Below, in pieces: positions 7,749 through 15,301 of a stretch of DNA of 64,000 nucleotides (within the stretch, counting starts at the first letter, position 1; each line of letters starts with the position of its first letter). The DNA is taken from positions 62,001 through 126,000 of the forward strand of contig JBAWXZ010000006.1 of NCBI GenBank assembly GCA_037143795.1, written 5' to 3'. The notes below the pieces were generated by a model. It was not told the origin of the DNA, ran no database searches, and saw only the letters and a program-made list of their open reading frames with translations. The translations under genes and the position numbers were made by a program. Source of the DNA: Firm-13 sp037143795. GTDB lineage: Bacteria; Bacillota; Clostridia; Saccharofermentanales; Saccharofermentanaceae.

Positions 7749-7837
7749 AAAACATTCCCATTTCAACTCTTTTAGCATTATTTAGCTGTAAGTCAAGTAC
7801 GATTATACTCTTTGAAAATAGTTATGTCCTTTCAAAC

Positions 7838-8016
7838 AAAGGGTATGACGGCAGCGAATTTGTTGCCGCAACCAGAGAAAAAGGTGACCCCCCTGTGATA
7901 CCCAGCCGTCGAAATGTCAAATAGCCGCTTACGTATGATAAGTGTTTGTTAAGAACCGTCATTTGGTCGAGAATTTCTTTCTAAAATTTAAGAACAATCA
8001 CCGGATACGCAATTAA
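7838..8016 (+). pseudogene. Decayed IS5-family transposase C-terminal fragment
   Basis: Translation from 7838 gives KGYDGSEFVAATREKGDPPV and then IPSRRNVK before an internal TAG. After a frameshift the reading continues as KNRHLVENFFLKFK to a TAA at 8014-8016. This matches the IS5-type DDE transposase C-terminus, with its ADKGYD block and the RH-x-VE-x-FF block that holds the catalytic Glu. The N-terminal half and both IS ends are missing, so it is an old remnant and cannot move. It separates the secreted protein gene from the ABC cassette and suggests assembly by insertion. Confidence 0.75.
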
Positions 8017-8127
8017 ATTGGCTCAATTTCCTATATACTCGAAAAAGGATGATCAAGTAATACAAACACAAGGCAATCCAGTTAAAAAACTATTGAAAAT
8101 TTGATAGCTTATTGAAGAGGTGCGCAT

Positions 8128-8955
8128 ATGATCCGGCAATCAATAAAAATCCAACTAATGACTATTATGAGAAAGAAAACCTATTTGTTTGTCGTTCTTC
8201 TCATATTTGGACTGATATTTACGAATTTTTCAATTAATGTATTTACTTATAGAGGGACAGATGTTGTTGACATGTATGACCCGATGAAACTGCTGACAAT
8301 CAGCCATTGGAGTAGCCTGTCTAGTCTTTTCACACAGTTTTATCCACTCCTAGTTGTTTTAGCGTCCGGGTTTTCCTTGTTCCATGATAAGGAAACGGAA
8401 ATGATTACCTATTGGTTCGCCAGAGTGGGCAGGCGGGCCTATTATATCGGAAATATTGTGGCTTCTTTCATTGCCGCCTTTTTGGTCTTTACCGTCCCCT
8501 TTCTGATTGAAGTTGTTCTTAACTGTATTTCCTTTCCTTTAAATGCTAACGGTGACCCGTCCGGAATCAGCAGCTATTTAGGAGATATTGGTCAAGTGAC
8601 CAGAAATTATCTGCTTTTTCCTCTATATTACCAGAACACATTTTTGTATATTGTTGTTTCAATATTTATGCTTGGTTTGGTATCCGGAATTTTGGCTGTC
8701 TTTACGAACGCTTTCGCATTTTTTCCCCTCAAATTCAAGATTCTCTTATTTCTGCCGGTGTATGTCCTGCTCTTTTGTCTTTCCAACGTCAGAAAGCTTA
8801 TTAATCTAGATATTTATACAAACTATTCATTCTACATTAGTGCTTATGATTCTTCATTCAAGAGCGGTATAGCTTTTGCATGGCTTCTGATTCTTGTGAG
8901 TCTGTTTTCTTTATTGATCTACTACAAAAAAGGGAAAGGGGATTATTTCAAATGA
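8128..8955 (+). CDS. ABC transporter permease, first subunit
   Basis: 275-aa protein with about six transmembrane segments (roughly residues 18-36, 65-85, 105-130, 165-195, 200-222, 245-263), the ABC-2 permease layout. The N-terminus is basic and cytoplasmic (MIRQSIKIQLMTIMRKK). ATG 8128 is preceded by GAAGAGGTG. The last bases overlap the second permease (ATGA). With the second permease and the ATPase it makes a heteromeric exporter. Substrate unknown; nearest candidate is the secreted protein at 7200 or a toxic peptide that the cassette confers immunity to. Confidence 0.75.
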   Translation: MIRQSIKIQLMTIMRKKTYLFVVLLIFGLIFTNFSINVFTYRGTDVVDMYDPMKLLTISHWSSLSSLFTQFYPLLVVLASGFSLFHDKETEMITYWFARVGRRAYYIGNIVASFIAAFLVFTVPFLIEVVLNCISFPLNANGDPSGISSYLGDIGQVTRNYLLFPLYYQNTFLYIVVSIFMLGLVSGILAVFTNAFAFFPLKFKILLFLPVYVLLFCLSNVRKLINLDIYTNYSFYISAYDSSFKSGIAFAWLLILVSLFSLLIYYKKGKGDYFK

Positions 8956-9767
8956 AGGGGTACCGGCTATGCTTGCTGACTGCGCTGGGAATAGGAGCCT
9001 ATTCTGCTGTTGAGTTTTTATATGCCAGGTCACCACTGCACTTCTCCGATATCATCATTCAGCTCAGCAGTCAGGATACTTCTTTTCTCCCCAATACGTT
9101 ATTAGATTTGGCCATTCAACTCTTTCCCGTCTTACTTTTCCAATTATTGTTTGGCAGCTTTCTGTATAAAGAATTCTGCTCAGTGGGTGTCTATATCTTC
9201 TCCAGGTGCGTGAACCGCTCGAAGTGGTTTATTCAAAAGGTCAGCGTCCTGCTGCTGTACGCTTTGCTTTATCCGCTTGCCATGACAGCTTGCACAACTA
9301 CAATTACTGCTATATTTGGCGATGTCCGGTTTGATCTGACTTCTTTCATTCTCTTCTTGTACTATTGGCTGATTTATGCGCTGTGGCTTTTCCTGACGAC
9401 CCTGCTGATTAATGTGCTGGCGTTGAAAACGGATAGTGGTGTGGCCTTTGGCAGTATCTATGGACTACAAACTTGTCTGATATTGATTCTTTTTCTTTGG
9501 AGGGATATGCTGCCTTTGGATGATTCGCTCTTCGCCGCACGAAATTTCAAATTGTTGTGGCTTGATCCCATTTCTCATTTGATTATCTCTTGGCACAGTT
9601 CGAGCATACCTACTTTAGATGCTCGTATCCATGCTTTTGACCTGCCTTTTGATCTTAATTTATCGGTTTTGTATTTCCTTATATTAAGCGTTTTAGCTGT
9701 GATAACCAGCTATCACATCATTAAACACCATGATATGATTACTAGCGGAGAAAGAGGATACAAATGA
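8952..9767 (+). CDS. ABC transporter permease, second subunit
   Basis: 271-aa membrane protein with about six hydrophobic segments and a C-terminal segment ending near residue 258. It overlaps the first permease at its start and the ATPase at its end, both in ATGA junctions, so the three are made together. Similar in size and topology to the first permease but with little visible sequence identity, which suggests a heterodimeric membrane part as in bacteriocin-immunity exporters (LanFEG/BcrAB-like). The function is inferred from context. Confidence 0.72.
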   Translation: MKGYRLCLLTALGIGAYSAVEFLYARSPLHFSDIIIQLSSQDTSFLPNTLLDLAIQLFPVLLFQLLFGSFLYKEFCSVGVYIFSRCVNRSKWFIQKVSVLLLYALLYPLAMTACTTTITAIFGDVRFDLTSFILFLYYWLIYALWLFLTTLLINVLALKTDSGVAFGSIYGLQTCLILILFLWRDMLPLDDSLFAARNFKLLWLDPISHLIISWHSSSIPTLDARIHAFDLPFDLNLSVLYFLILSVLAVITSYHIIKHHDMITSGERGYK

Positions 9768-10414
9768 AACTTGAAGTGAGTCATATTTCTAAAAGCATCA
9801 AGAAGCGTCCGATTCTAGTTGATATTTCCCTGTCTTTAGAAAGCGGAAACGTATATGGTATTGTCGGCAGAAACGGTTCTGGGAAAACCATGCTGCTCAG
9901 AGCGCTTAGCGGGCTGATGGGCGTTGATGCCGGCGAGATCTACTGTAACGGTAAAAAGCTGCATACCGATATTGATGTCCTGCCCAATCTTGGCATTATA
10001 TTAGAAAATGCCGATTTGTATCCGGAATACACCTGCTTTAAAAATCTCCAGCTACTGGGCAAAATCAACAAAAAAGTGGACGATACTATGATTGCACAGG
10101 TTATCGAAAAACTGGGGCTTGATCCTAAAGATAAACGCACATACCGAAAATACTCTCTGGGTATGAAGCAACGGGCTAAAATTGCTCAGGCAATTATGGA
10201 ATCGCCCGAAGTGCTGATTCTGGACGAGCCGACAAACGCCTTGGATGAACAAGGTGTACAGGATGTTCGCCAGATTATTTTAGCAGAAAAAAATCGTGGT
10301 ACACTAGTTATCCTGACCAGCCATAGTCAGGAGGATATTCGCTATTTGTCTGATACGGTTTATTATATGAGCAACGGTCATTTATCAAGAACGGAGGGAA
10401 TGGAGCATGACTAA
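9764..10414 (+). CDS. ABC transporter ATP-binding protein
   Basis: 216-aa nucleotide-binding subunit. Walker A GRNGSGKT at about residues 35-42, Q-loop region near GIILENADLYPEYT, signature YSLGMKQR near 129-136, Walker B VLILDEPT near 150-157, and switch His in TSHS near 185. All catalytic residues are present. It belongs to the CcmA/BcrA-like drug, lipid and bacteriocin export group by its look. It overlaps the upstream permease by 4 nt and the next gene by 8 nt. Confidence 0.92.
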   Translation: MKLEVSHISKSIKKRPILVDISLSLESGNVYGIVGRNGSGKTMLLRALSGLMGVDAGEIYCNGKKLHTDIDVLPNLGIILENADLYPEYTCFKNLQLLGKINKKVDDTMIAQVIEKLGLDPKDKRTYRKYSLGMKQRAKIAQAIMESPEVLILDEPTNALDEQGVQDVRQIILAEKNRGTLVILTSHSQEDIRYLSDTVYYMSNGHLSRTEGMEHD

Positions 10415-11066
10415 GTGGAGTGTGATTTTTCTTTCCATCATCACGCTGATAGCCGCGATTATCGGTGGCATATTCAGATTCTCCTATACGGATATCACCG
10501 CCGAGGTGGAGCCTATGCTTTCTATGTCAGTCGCTATGTGGCTCGATGAAATCAACCCCGACCATATGAATTTTTTGGAAGAACAACTCCCTGACAGTTC
10601 GTATATCCTGCGCGTACAAGGAACAGGTGAGATTGAATATAAATTCCATCAGAACCTGCAGCATGTTAAAGTTTTAGCTGTTTATAAGGGTGCCGATCTC
10701 AAGCCGAATGCTGATATTTATATAACTATCGGCAGCGATTATTTTATTCTGGATGAAATGCAAGCCAATTGCGGATTTGTTAATCATTGTCAGGCAGATC
10801 GTGAGTACCTGGTGTTTTTGAATGAACGCATTTTAACACCACAAAGAGAACCCTATCCTGTCTTTGCTTTTGAAGGATATATCATCGAACCGATGTTTTG
10901 TTATGACGACATAGAGAATACCGTTATTCCGGTCAACATTGATCATATCATTGCCCCTTATGCTAAGGTCAAGGCCAACGAATTTTTCGTTGGTGATCAG
11001 GCATCGCTAGAGCACTGGTTGGAGCTAAAGGATCATTTACTTTCTTTGTACCCTAAAGATAATTGA
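10407..11066 (+). CDS. Membrane-anchored extracytoplasmic protein of the ABC cassette
   Basis: 219 aa, family not recognised. One N-terminal hydrophobic segment (VIFLSIITLIAAIIGGIF, residues 5-22) with no obvious cleavage site, then a ~195-residue, acidic, soluble domain outside the membrane with two cysteines (ANCGF, NHCQ) close together and a third near MFCYDD. The 8-nt overlap with the ATPase gene ties it to the transporter. It could be an accessory or immunity protein that captures substrate at the membrane surface. That is inference from position only. Confidence 0.65.
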   Translation: MTKWSVIFLSIITLIAAIIGGIFRFSYTDITAEVEPMLSMSVAMWLDEINPDHMNFLEEQLPDSSYILRVQGTGEIEYKFHQNLQHVKVLAVYKGADLKPNADIYITIGSDYFILDEMQANCGFVNHCQADREYLVFLNERILTPQREPYPVFAFEGYIIEPMFCYDDIENTVIPVNIDHIIAPYAKVKANEFFVGDQASLEHWLELKDHLLSLYPKDN

Positions 11067-11271
11067 TGACTGGCTCTCCCGCATTTTGATTTAAACTTCA
11101 TTACTATAGTTGCCGTATAATAAATATTGCTTAATATTCTAGTATTGCACTGCTTTTTCATATTCTATTACAAATTTGTCGCCTCTGTTTTGAAGAAATC
11201 GTATGTAATTGTTTCAAACTTAATTGCAATTCAACATCAGGAGCGGATACGAAAGGCTTCCCATCCCCCCT

Positions 11272-12564
11272 TTACGTATCTCTGTTAGGAGCCTGAAAAT
11301 CTTTTGCTGCCGCGCTGAGGGCTCCGGTTTGCCGCGTTTCGCACCCCCAATTAATATTTACCTTATCCCCCTTGATCGCCTCAGCAAACTCATCTATCGT
11401 CATTTCTCCGATCTGGACTCGTTTCAGTAATTTCTTGGCATCATCCTGCCATTGATTGTACTGTTCGCGCGTATAGGCGTTTGGACGTTTGCATTTCATG
11501 TTGTGCTTGTTTTGTTCGGAGCGGAATAGTTTTTTTGCGTCATCGAGGTTTTGCGTGAATGTGATGACGGAACCGCGTTGTTTGCAGCTTGAGTCAGTAC
11601 CTTCAATGAGGCGGTCGCAGTAAACCGAAACTTTAGAGAAGGGAATGAAGTAACGGTTACAGATTTTGCATTTGCAAAGGAGAATGTCTTGACTGCACAT
11701 GTACTGGAATTCTGTAAAGCAGAGGGCAATCAGATCATTACTTTTATATAAGGGCAGAAGCTGTAGATTGGCATTTTTCATTTGACGGATAAATGTATTT
11801 TTGTCCGTTTTTTCATTTCCTGTTTTGGCGGAATCCAAATTGACGATACGCGTGTTAACTTCGATCCTGTTTTGCAGATAACTGATCGGAAGATATTCTT
11901 CCGATTGCTTTTCCTGGAGTACATAGAGTGCCTGCAGCGGTGTGAGGCTCTTGTAAGGCCGCTGGTCACGGTCTGCGGTCTGAGCAATAACTCTTTCGAA
12001 ATAGTTAGCGGCTTTTGCGTAACGGTCGAACAGGTCGGCCATAGAGCGCATATAGGAAATGATGAGGATCTTTACGGATTTGTCTTGAAGATCACATTGA
12101 ATGGAATCAGGAGACTGATCGAAATTGCAGAGATCAGATAAAAAACGCTCGTGCAGGAATTGACGTTCTTCATTTATAGGTTTCGCCTCCCCATCGATTG
12201 CATTCGATATTTTGTCAAATTCGCGATCAAACAGGAATTCGACATTGTCTTCAATTTTGGTGAAAACAATATAATCGAGAAAGGGATGCATAGAATGGAT
12301 CTGCTGATGCTTTTCCCGATAATAGTTTATCAGAGGAAGGATATCATTATTGCTGTATGCATAATCGAAATCTTCATCGAGCAAGAGTGCCTGCGAGCGC
12401 ATTCCTTTCCAGTCAACATCCAGAAATGAAAACAGTAAGGAACCAAGAGGAAACCAGGGAGATCGATTAGAGGAGAACAGATGGTCACCTTTTTTGTCAG
12501 TGACATATTCGCCCTGGGTGGAGAAAGAGATTTCGAAATCTAAATTTGCTCGGTCATAAAACAT
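11272..12564 (-). CDS. DUF6076-like protein with C-terminal Zn-finger-type cysteines
   Basis: 430 aa. The N-terminal ~270 residues are mostly helical and without recognised motifs. A cysteine cluster follows, CKCKICNRYF near residue 292 and YCDR...SCKQRG shortly after, which looks like a zinc-binding module; then a basic helical tail. This fits the uncharacterised DUF6076 family seen in clostridial genomes, often beside integrases. ATG 12564 has GAGGT 6 nt upstream. It is transcribed away from the excisionase/integrase genes and could regulate the element. I know of no established function. Confidence 0.65.
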   Translation of the reverse strand: MFYDRANLDFEISFSTQGEYVTDKKGDHLFSSNRSPWFPLGSLLFSFLDVDWKGMRSQALLLDEDFDYAYSNNDILPLINYYREKHQQIHSMHPFLDYIVFTKIEDNVEFLFDREFDKISNAIDGEAKPINEERQFLHERFLSDLCNFDQSPDSIQCDLQDKSVKILIISYMRSMADLFDRYAKAANYFERVIAQTADRDQRPYKSLTPLQALYVLQEKQSEEYLPISYLQNRIEVNTRIVNLDSAKTGNEKTDKNTFIRQMKNANLQLLPLYKSNDLIALCFTEFQYMCSQDILLCKCKICNRYFIPFSKVSVYCDRLIEGTDSSCKQRGSVITFTQNLDDAKKLFRSEQNKHNMKCKRPNAYTREQYNQWQDDAKKLLKRVQIGEMTIDEFAEAIKGDKVNINWGCETRQTGALSAAAKDFQAPNRDT

Positions 12565-12646
12565 AGAAATACCTCGTTGGCTTTCGATAGACCTATTTGT
12601 ACACTACAGCACAATTCACTTGTACAAGAAACATTGTAAAACATTA

Positions 12647-12724
12647 TTGCAAAGGTTGTAAAGACCTTGTATAGTCATGCCCAGAGAACTTGTGCAATTA
12701 AATTAAAATTAAATGATTGCACAA
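12647..12724 (+). promoter_or_regulatory. Promoter with two inverted repeats upstream of the xis-int region
   Basis: Sigma-A type promoter TTGCAA (12647-12652), 17-bp spacer, TATAGT (12670-12675), facing the small ORFs, xis and int. The spacer contains AAGGT/ACCTT arms. A perfect 9-bp inverted repeat, TTGTGCAAT (12690-12698) and ATTGCACAA (12716-12724), with a 17-nt spacer, begins near +9. It could be a repressor site or a leader hairpin controlling excision. Confidence 0.6.
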
Positions 12725-12789
12725 TAAGGATTTTCTCAAGACTGCACTTTGACAACTGAATAAAACTGTTAGGGTACTTTCCCTCTGCC

Positions 12790-12929
12790 GTGGTGCCACA
12801 AGGAAACGCCACAGCCGATCAGCGATGATGTGTCTGCTCCTTTTCGGGAGTGAATGTCTGAAGACACGGAGCTACCAGAATACGAGAATGGAATTCTCGG
12901 AAGGCGATGATCAGCAGAGAGGAGGATAC
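12790..12929 (+). other. Structured leader upstream of the small ORFs and xis
   Basis: About 140 nt rich in hairpins: GTGG...CCAC arms near 12791-12813, an outer GTGTCT/AGACAC pair (about 12830-12867) around a CTCC-tttt-GGGAG stem, and a tight CGAGAAT-gga-ATTCTCG stem (12883-12899). It ends at a strong GAGGAGG. It looks like a folded 5' leader, with no match to a riboswitch class I know. Confidence 0.4.
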
Positions 12930-13073
12930 ATGAGTCTGGTCAGGTACGTTGCAAGGAATTGTGATTATGCCTGTGGATTCACCGCTGGCCGCGGGCATAT
13001 TTGCGAGTTTGGGCGCATTTGTGATGGGAGTAATAACCGACCTCCGCCTAAAACAGTATTCCCGTTCATTTAA
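12930..13073 (+). CDS. Small Cys-containing ORF, 47 aa
   Basis: Begins with ATG 5 nt after a near-perfect GAGGAGG (12919-12925), the best ribosome site in this region. The product has four cysteines (NCDYAC, HICEFGRIC) and a Pro-rich end (NRPPPKT). I recognise no family. It overlaps another small ORF in a different frame by 107 nt. The strong ribosome site says something is translated from here, perhaps a leader peptide. Confidence 0.4.
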   Translation: MSLVRYVARNCDYACGFTAGRGHICEFGRICDGSNNRPPPKTVFPFI

Positions 13074-13119
13074 AAATACAGGCATAAGTGCTTTGCGTGA
13101 GAGAACAAAAAGAAAGTGA
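12967..13119 (+). CDS. Small membrane-helix ORF, 50 aa, overlapping the previous one
   Basis: ATG with AAGGA about 10 nt upstream. The product has one hydrophobic helix (LAAGIFASLGAFVMGVI, residues 7-23) and a strongly basic tail ending RERTKRK. The stop lies 10 nt before the excisionase start, so the pair could be translationally coupled. Family unknown; the shape is like small membrane toxins or holin-like peptides, but that is only a resemblance. Confidence 0.4.
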   Translation: MPVDSPLAAGIFASLGAFVMGVITDLRLKQYSRSFKNTGISALRERTKRK

Positions 13120-13129
13120 GGTTATTATC

Positions 13130-13354
13130 ATGCAGCAGTCAGATGAACGCTACAGCTCAATGTTCCGGCGATATCCTGATGTCGTTGATGTCAAGATGAT
13201 TCAGGTTATGCTCGGAGGTGTCAGCCGGCACAAAATCTATGAGTTGTTCAAGGAACAGAAAATCAGCTATTTCCGGCTCTCACGCAAATGGATGGCAAGA
13301 AAAATGGCCGTCATCGATTACATTATGAAACAGGAAAAACCATCAAATCCTTGA
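13130..13354 (+). CDS. xis: Excisionase-like helix-turn-helix protein
   Basis: 74 aa. Sequence VDVKMIQVMLGGVSRHKIYE (residues 18-37) followed by LFKEQKISYFRLSRKWMARK is a MerR/Xis-type winged helix of the kind annotated as excisionase family DNA-binding. It lies 52 nt before the integrase, the usual xis-int order, and would steer the integrase toward excision. ATG 13130 has GTGAGGT upstream; an earlier in-frame start inside the small ORF is less likely. Confidence 0.82.
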   Translation: MQQSDERYSSMFRRYPDVVDVKMIQVMLGGVSRHKIYELFKEQKISYFRLSRKWMARKMAVIDYIMKQEKPSNP

Positions 13355-13406
13355 TGTCTCCGAATGAGAAAACGAGGGTTATATCATACAAATCAGGAGG
13401 ATGTAC

Positions 13407-14813
13407 ATGCGAAATCTGACCGGCAGTGTCCAGATCAAAAACGGAATCTATTACACGGTAATCAACCTCTATGATCCGGTAACCGGCAAACGCAATACTA
13501 AGTGGGAGACCACCGCACTTAAGGTGCGGGGAAACAAACGTAACGCCGATGAGATTCTCAGGCAGCGGATTGAAGAGTACTCCCGACCGAAGGTTTCCAA
13601 TATCCGTAAAAGTGACGATAAAGAGAAGCTGGCTATTGCCGAGCTGAATTTTCATGAATATCTCCTGCGCTTCAATCAGGAACGCTTCGAGAATGGAGAA
13701 ATTGAAGAGATATCATATTTGAACCAGCGGGCAACCATTAATGGTTCGTTCCGCAAATATTTTGGTACCCGCTCAATCACCGTCGGCAGCATAACTGAAG
13801 ATGATATCGATGCGTATCTAAATGACAGAAGAAATACGGTCATCGATATAAAGGACATAGATGGAGAAAAACGGGAGATCCGACTGTCGGAAAACACCGT
13901 TAAGCACGACTTGTCGATCATCAAAAAAGCTCTGTCAGCTGCTGTAAAAAAGAAAATCCTTATGGTTAACCCGGCCACGGGTATCGAACTTCGAAAAATT
14001 CAAAAATTCACGTCCAAGCCACTGACGGCGGAAGAGCTGAACAACTTCCTTGATACGGTGGAGAATCCCCGGGATCGCGGATTGTTCTTTGTCCTTTCCC
14101 GTACCGGTGCCAGAAGGAGTGAAGTGCTTGGCTTCCGTTACAGCCAGGTCGATTTTAAGACAGGCAGCATCCAGATCAATCACTCTGTCTACTTTGGTGA
14201 GACGGATGGCAAACGCGTTCCGAAGAGCAAGGACAAAGTCAAAAGCGCTTCAAGCAATCGAAGTCTGATTCTGCCAAACCGCGTACTTCGTGAATTTGAG
14301 CATCAGAAAGAAATCACCGAAAGCAACCGTCAGCGGATGGGAAATACCTACAACACCAGATATCTGGACTATGTGTTTGTTGATGAACTTGGAAACTTGA
14401 AAATTCCTGACATGGTCTCACACACATTTCACAAATATATGAAAGCCTTCATTTATGGAAATGAAGAGAGATTCGCCCGATTCAGAATAGCCGATGGAGA
14501 GCTGCAGATCCCTCGTGTTCATGACCTGCGCCACACCTGTGCCTCGCTGCTTGTAAAAGACGGCGTAAGCCTGAGCATTATCAAAGATTGGCTGGGACAC
14601 AGCTCCATCACCATCACAAGCGATACCTACTCCCACATATATGAAGAGAGCAAAAAGGAAACCGCCGTCAGCATCGGAAAAATCTTCGGTGATGATGAAG
14701 AGACTAAAGAGTCACAGGATCAGGGCACAAATAACAAAGCAGGTGAAAAAAACACTTCCCCGGGATTACGCCAAAACAAACCCGTAAGGAAAAAGGGAGA
14801 AATGGAGCGGTAG
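13407..14813 (+). CDS. int: Tyrosine recombinase/integrase of the element
   Basis: 468 aa. N-terminal arm-binding-like domain (about 1-60), SAM-like core-binding domain (about 75-185), catalytic domain to residue ~425. Catalytic residues: Arg in TGARRSEVLGFR, the HxxR box RVHDLRHTCASLL, the third-position His in WLGHSSITITSD and Tyr in TYSHIY. The tail is charged. ATG 13401 sits directly against AGGAGG, so the ATG at 13407 (6-nt spacing) is chosen. It points at tRNA-Ser(GGA), 189 bp away, and should integrate the element at the tRNA 3' end. Confidence 0.93.
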   Translation: MRNLTGSVQIKNGIYYTVINLYDPVTGKRNTKWETTALKVRGNKRNADEILRQRIEEYSRPKVSNIRKSDDKEKLAIAELNFHEYLLRFNQERFENGEIEEISYLNQRATINGSFRKYFGTRSITVGSITEDDIDAYLNDRRNTVIDIKDIDGEKREIRLSENTVKHDLSIIKKALSAAVKKKILMVNPATGIELRKIQKFTSKPLTAEELNNFLDTVENPRDRGLFFVLSRTGARRSEVLGFRYSQVDFKTGSIQINHSVYFGETDGKRVPKSKDKVKSASSNRSLILPNRVLREFEHQKEITESNRQRMGNTYNTRYLDYVFVDELGNLKIPDMVSHTFHKYMKAFIYGNEERFARFRIADGELQIPRVHDLRHTCASLLVKDGVSLSIIKDWLGHSSITITSDTYSHIYEESKKETAVSIGKIFGDDEETKESQDQGTNNKAGEKNTSPGLRQNKPVRKKGEMER

Positions 14814-14838
14814 CTGCGATAATGCAGCTACCTATTTT
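14809..14838 (+). terminator. Terminator overlapping the integrase stop codon
   Basis: Perfect 9-bp stem GGTAGCTGC (14809-14817) with GCAGCTACC (14824-14832), loop gataat, followed by TATTTT. The int stop TAG lies inside the 5' arm. Confidence 0.7.
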
Positions 14839-14858
14839 GATAACTGGCTGCGCTATTT

Positions 14859-14919
14859 TTCATGCAGACACTGTTAGAAAAACACATTCATGCAAAAAGT
14901 GTTAGAAAAGTGTTAGAAA
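14859..14919 (+). repeat. 28-bp tandem repeats with TGTTAGAAA boxes, candidate integrase arm sites
   Basis: Two units of 28 bp start with TTCATGCA (14859 and 14887) and contain TGTTAGAAA (14872-14880 and 14900-14908); a third TGTTAGAAA follows at 14911-14919. They lie between int and the tRNA. Direct repeats in this position are typical binding sites for the N-terminal domain of tyrosine integrases. Confidence 0.6.
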
Positions 14920-14963
14920 TGACCTCTGAAAACAGCTCATTTTCGCTCGAAAATCCGGACATG

Positions 14964-15000
14964 CCAAGACCCCGAAACCATTGCGGTTACGGGGTCTTGG
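14964..15000 (-). terminator. Long hairpin directly after the tRNA 3' end
   Basis: CCAAGACCCCG-a-AACC (14964-14979) pairs with GGTT-a-CGGGGTCTTGG (14985-15000). It starts one base beyond the encoded CCA end. No U-tract follows, so it may act in 3' processing or as a structural arm of the attachment site instead of as a classical terminator. Confidence 0.5.
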
Positions 15001-15001
15001 G

Positions 15002-15030
15002 TGGCGGAGAGAGAGAGATTCGAACTCTCG
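15002..15030. other. Inferred attachment site (attR/attL) of the element at the tRNA 3' end
   Basis: The integrase gene lies 189 bp away and points to this end of the tRNA. Elements of this type recombine at the tRNA 3' end and restore it on insertion. No second copy of this sequence is visible in 1-15000, so the other end is beyond the left edge. Confidence 0.5.
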
Positions 15031-15092
15031 GAACGTTCAACCGCTCACACGATTTCCAGTCGTGCGCCTTAGACCAGCTCAGCCATCTCTCC
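15002..15092 (-). tRNA. tRNA-Ser (GGA)
   Basis: 91 nt including encoded CCA. Acceptor GGAGAGA pairs with TCTCTCC; D arm with GGCTGAGCTGGTC; anticodon stem CACGA/TCGTG around loop CTGGAAA gives anticodon GGA; a long class II variable arm follows; T arm has GTTCGAATC. Its 3' end is the likely integration site of the element to the left. Confidence 0.95.
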
Positions 15093-15142
15093 ATGACCAT
15101 CGTATCTATAACAGTCTGCGTTATGTGCAAACCTGCTCTGAA

Positions 15143-15171
15143 ATTGTACTTACTTTGGGAGCAATTGTCAA
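15143..15171 (-). promoter_or_regulatory. Promoter of tRNA-Ser
   Basis: Minus strand: TTGACA (15171-15166), 17-bp spacer, TACAAT (15148-15143), about 50 bp before the mature 5' end of the tRNA. Confidence 0.75.
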
Positions 15172-15301
15172 TGTATTTTTTGATATGGACTATTTGTGAA
15201 CTTTTTGACTGCTATATGGTTGGACTTCCGGATGGATCTTGTGTTATCTGTGTCCGGATCGTCTTTTGGATAATGGGAATGGAGGGTCTTAAGGATAGTG
15301 T

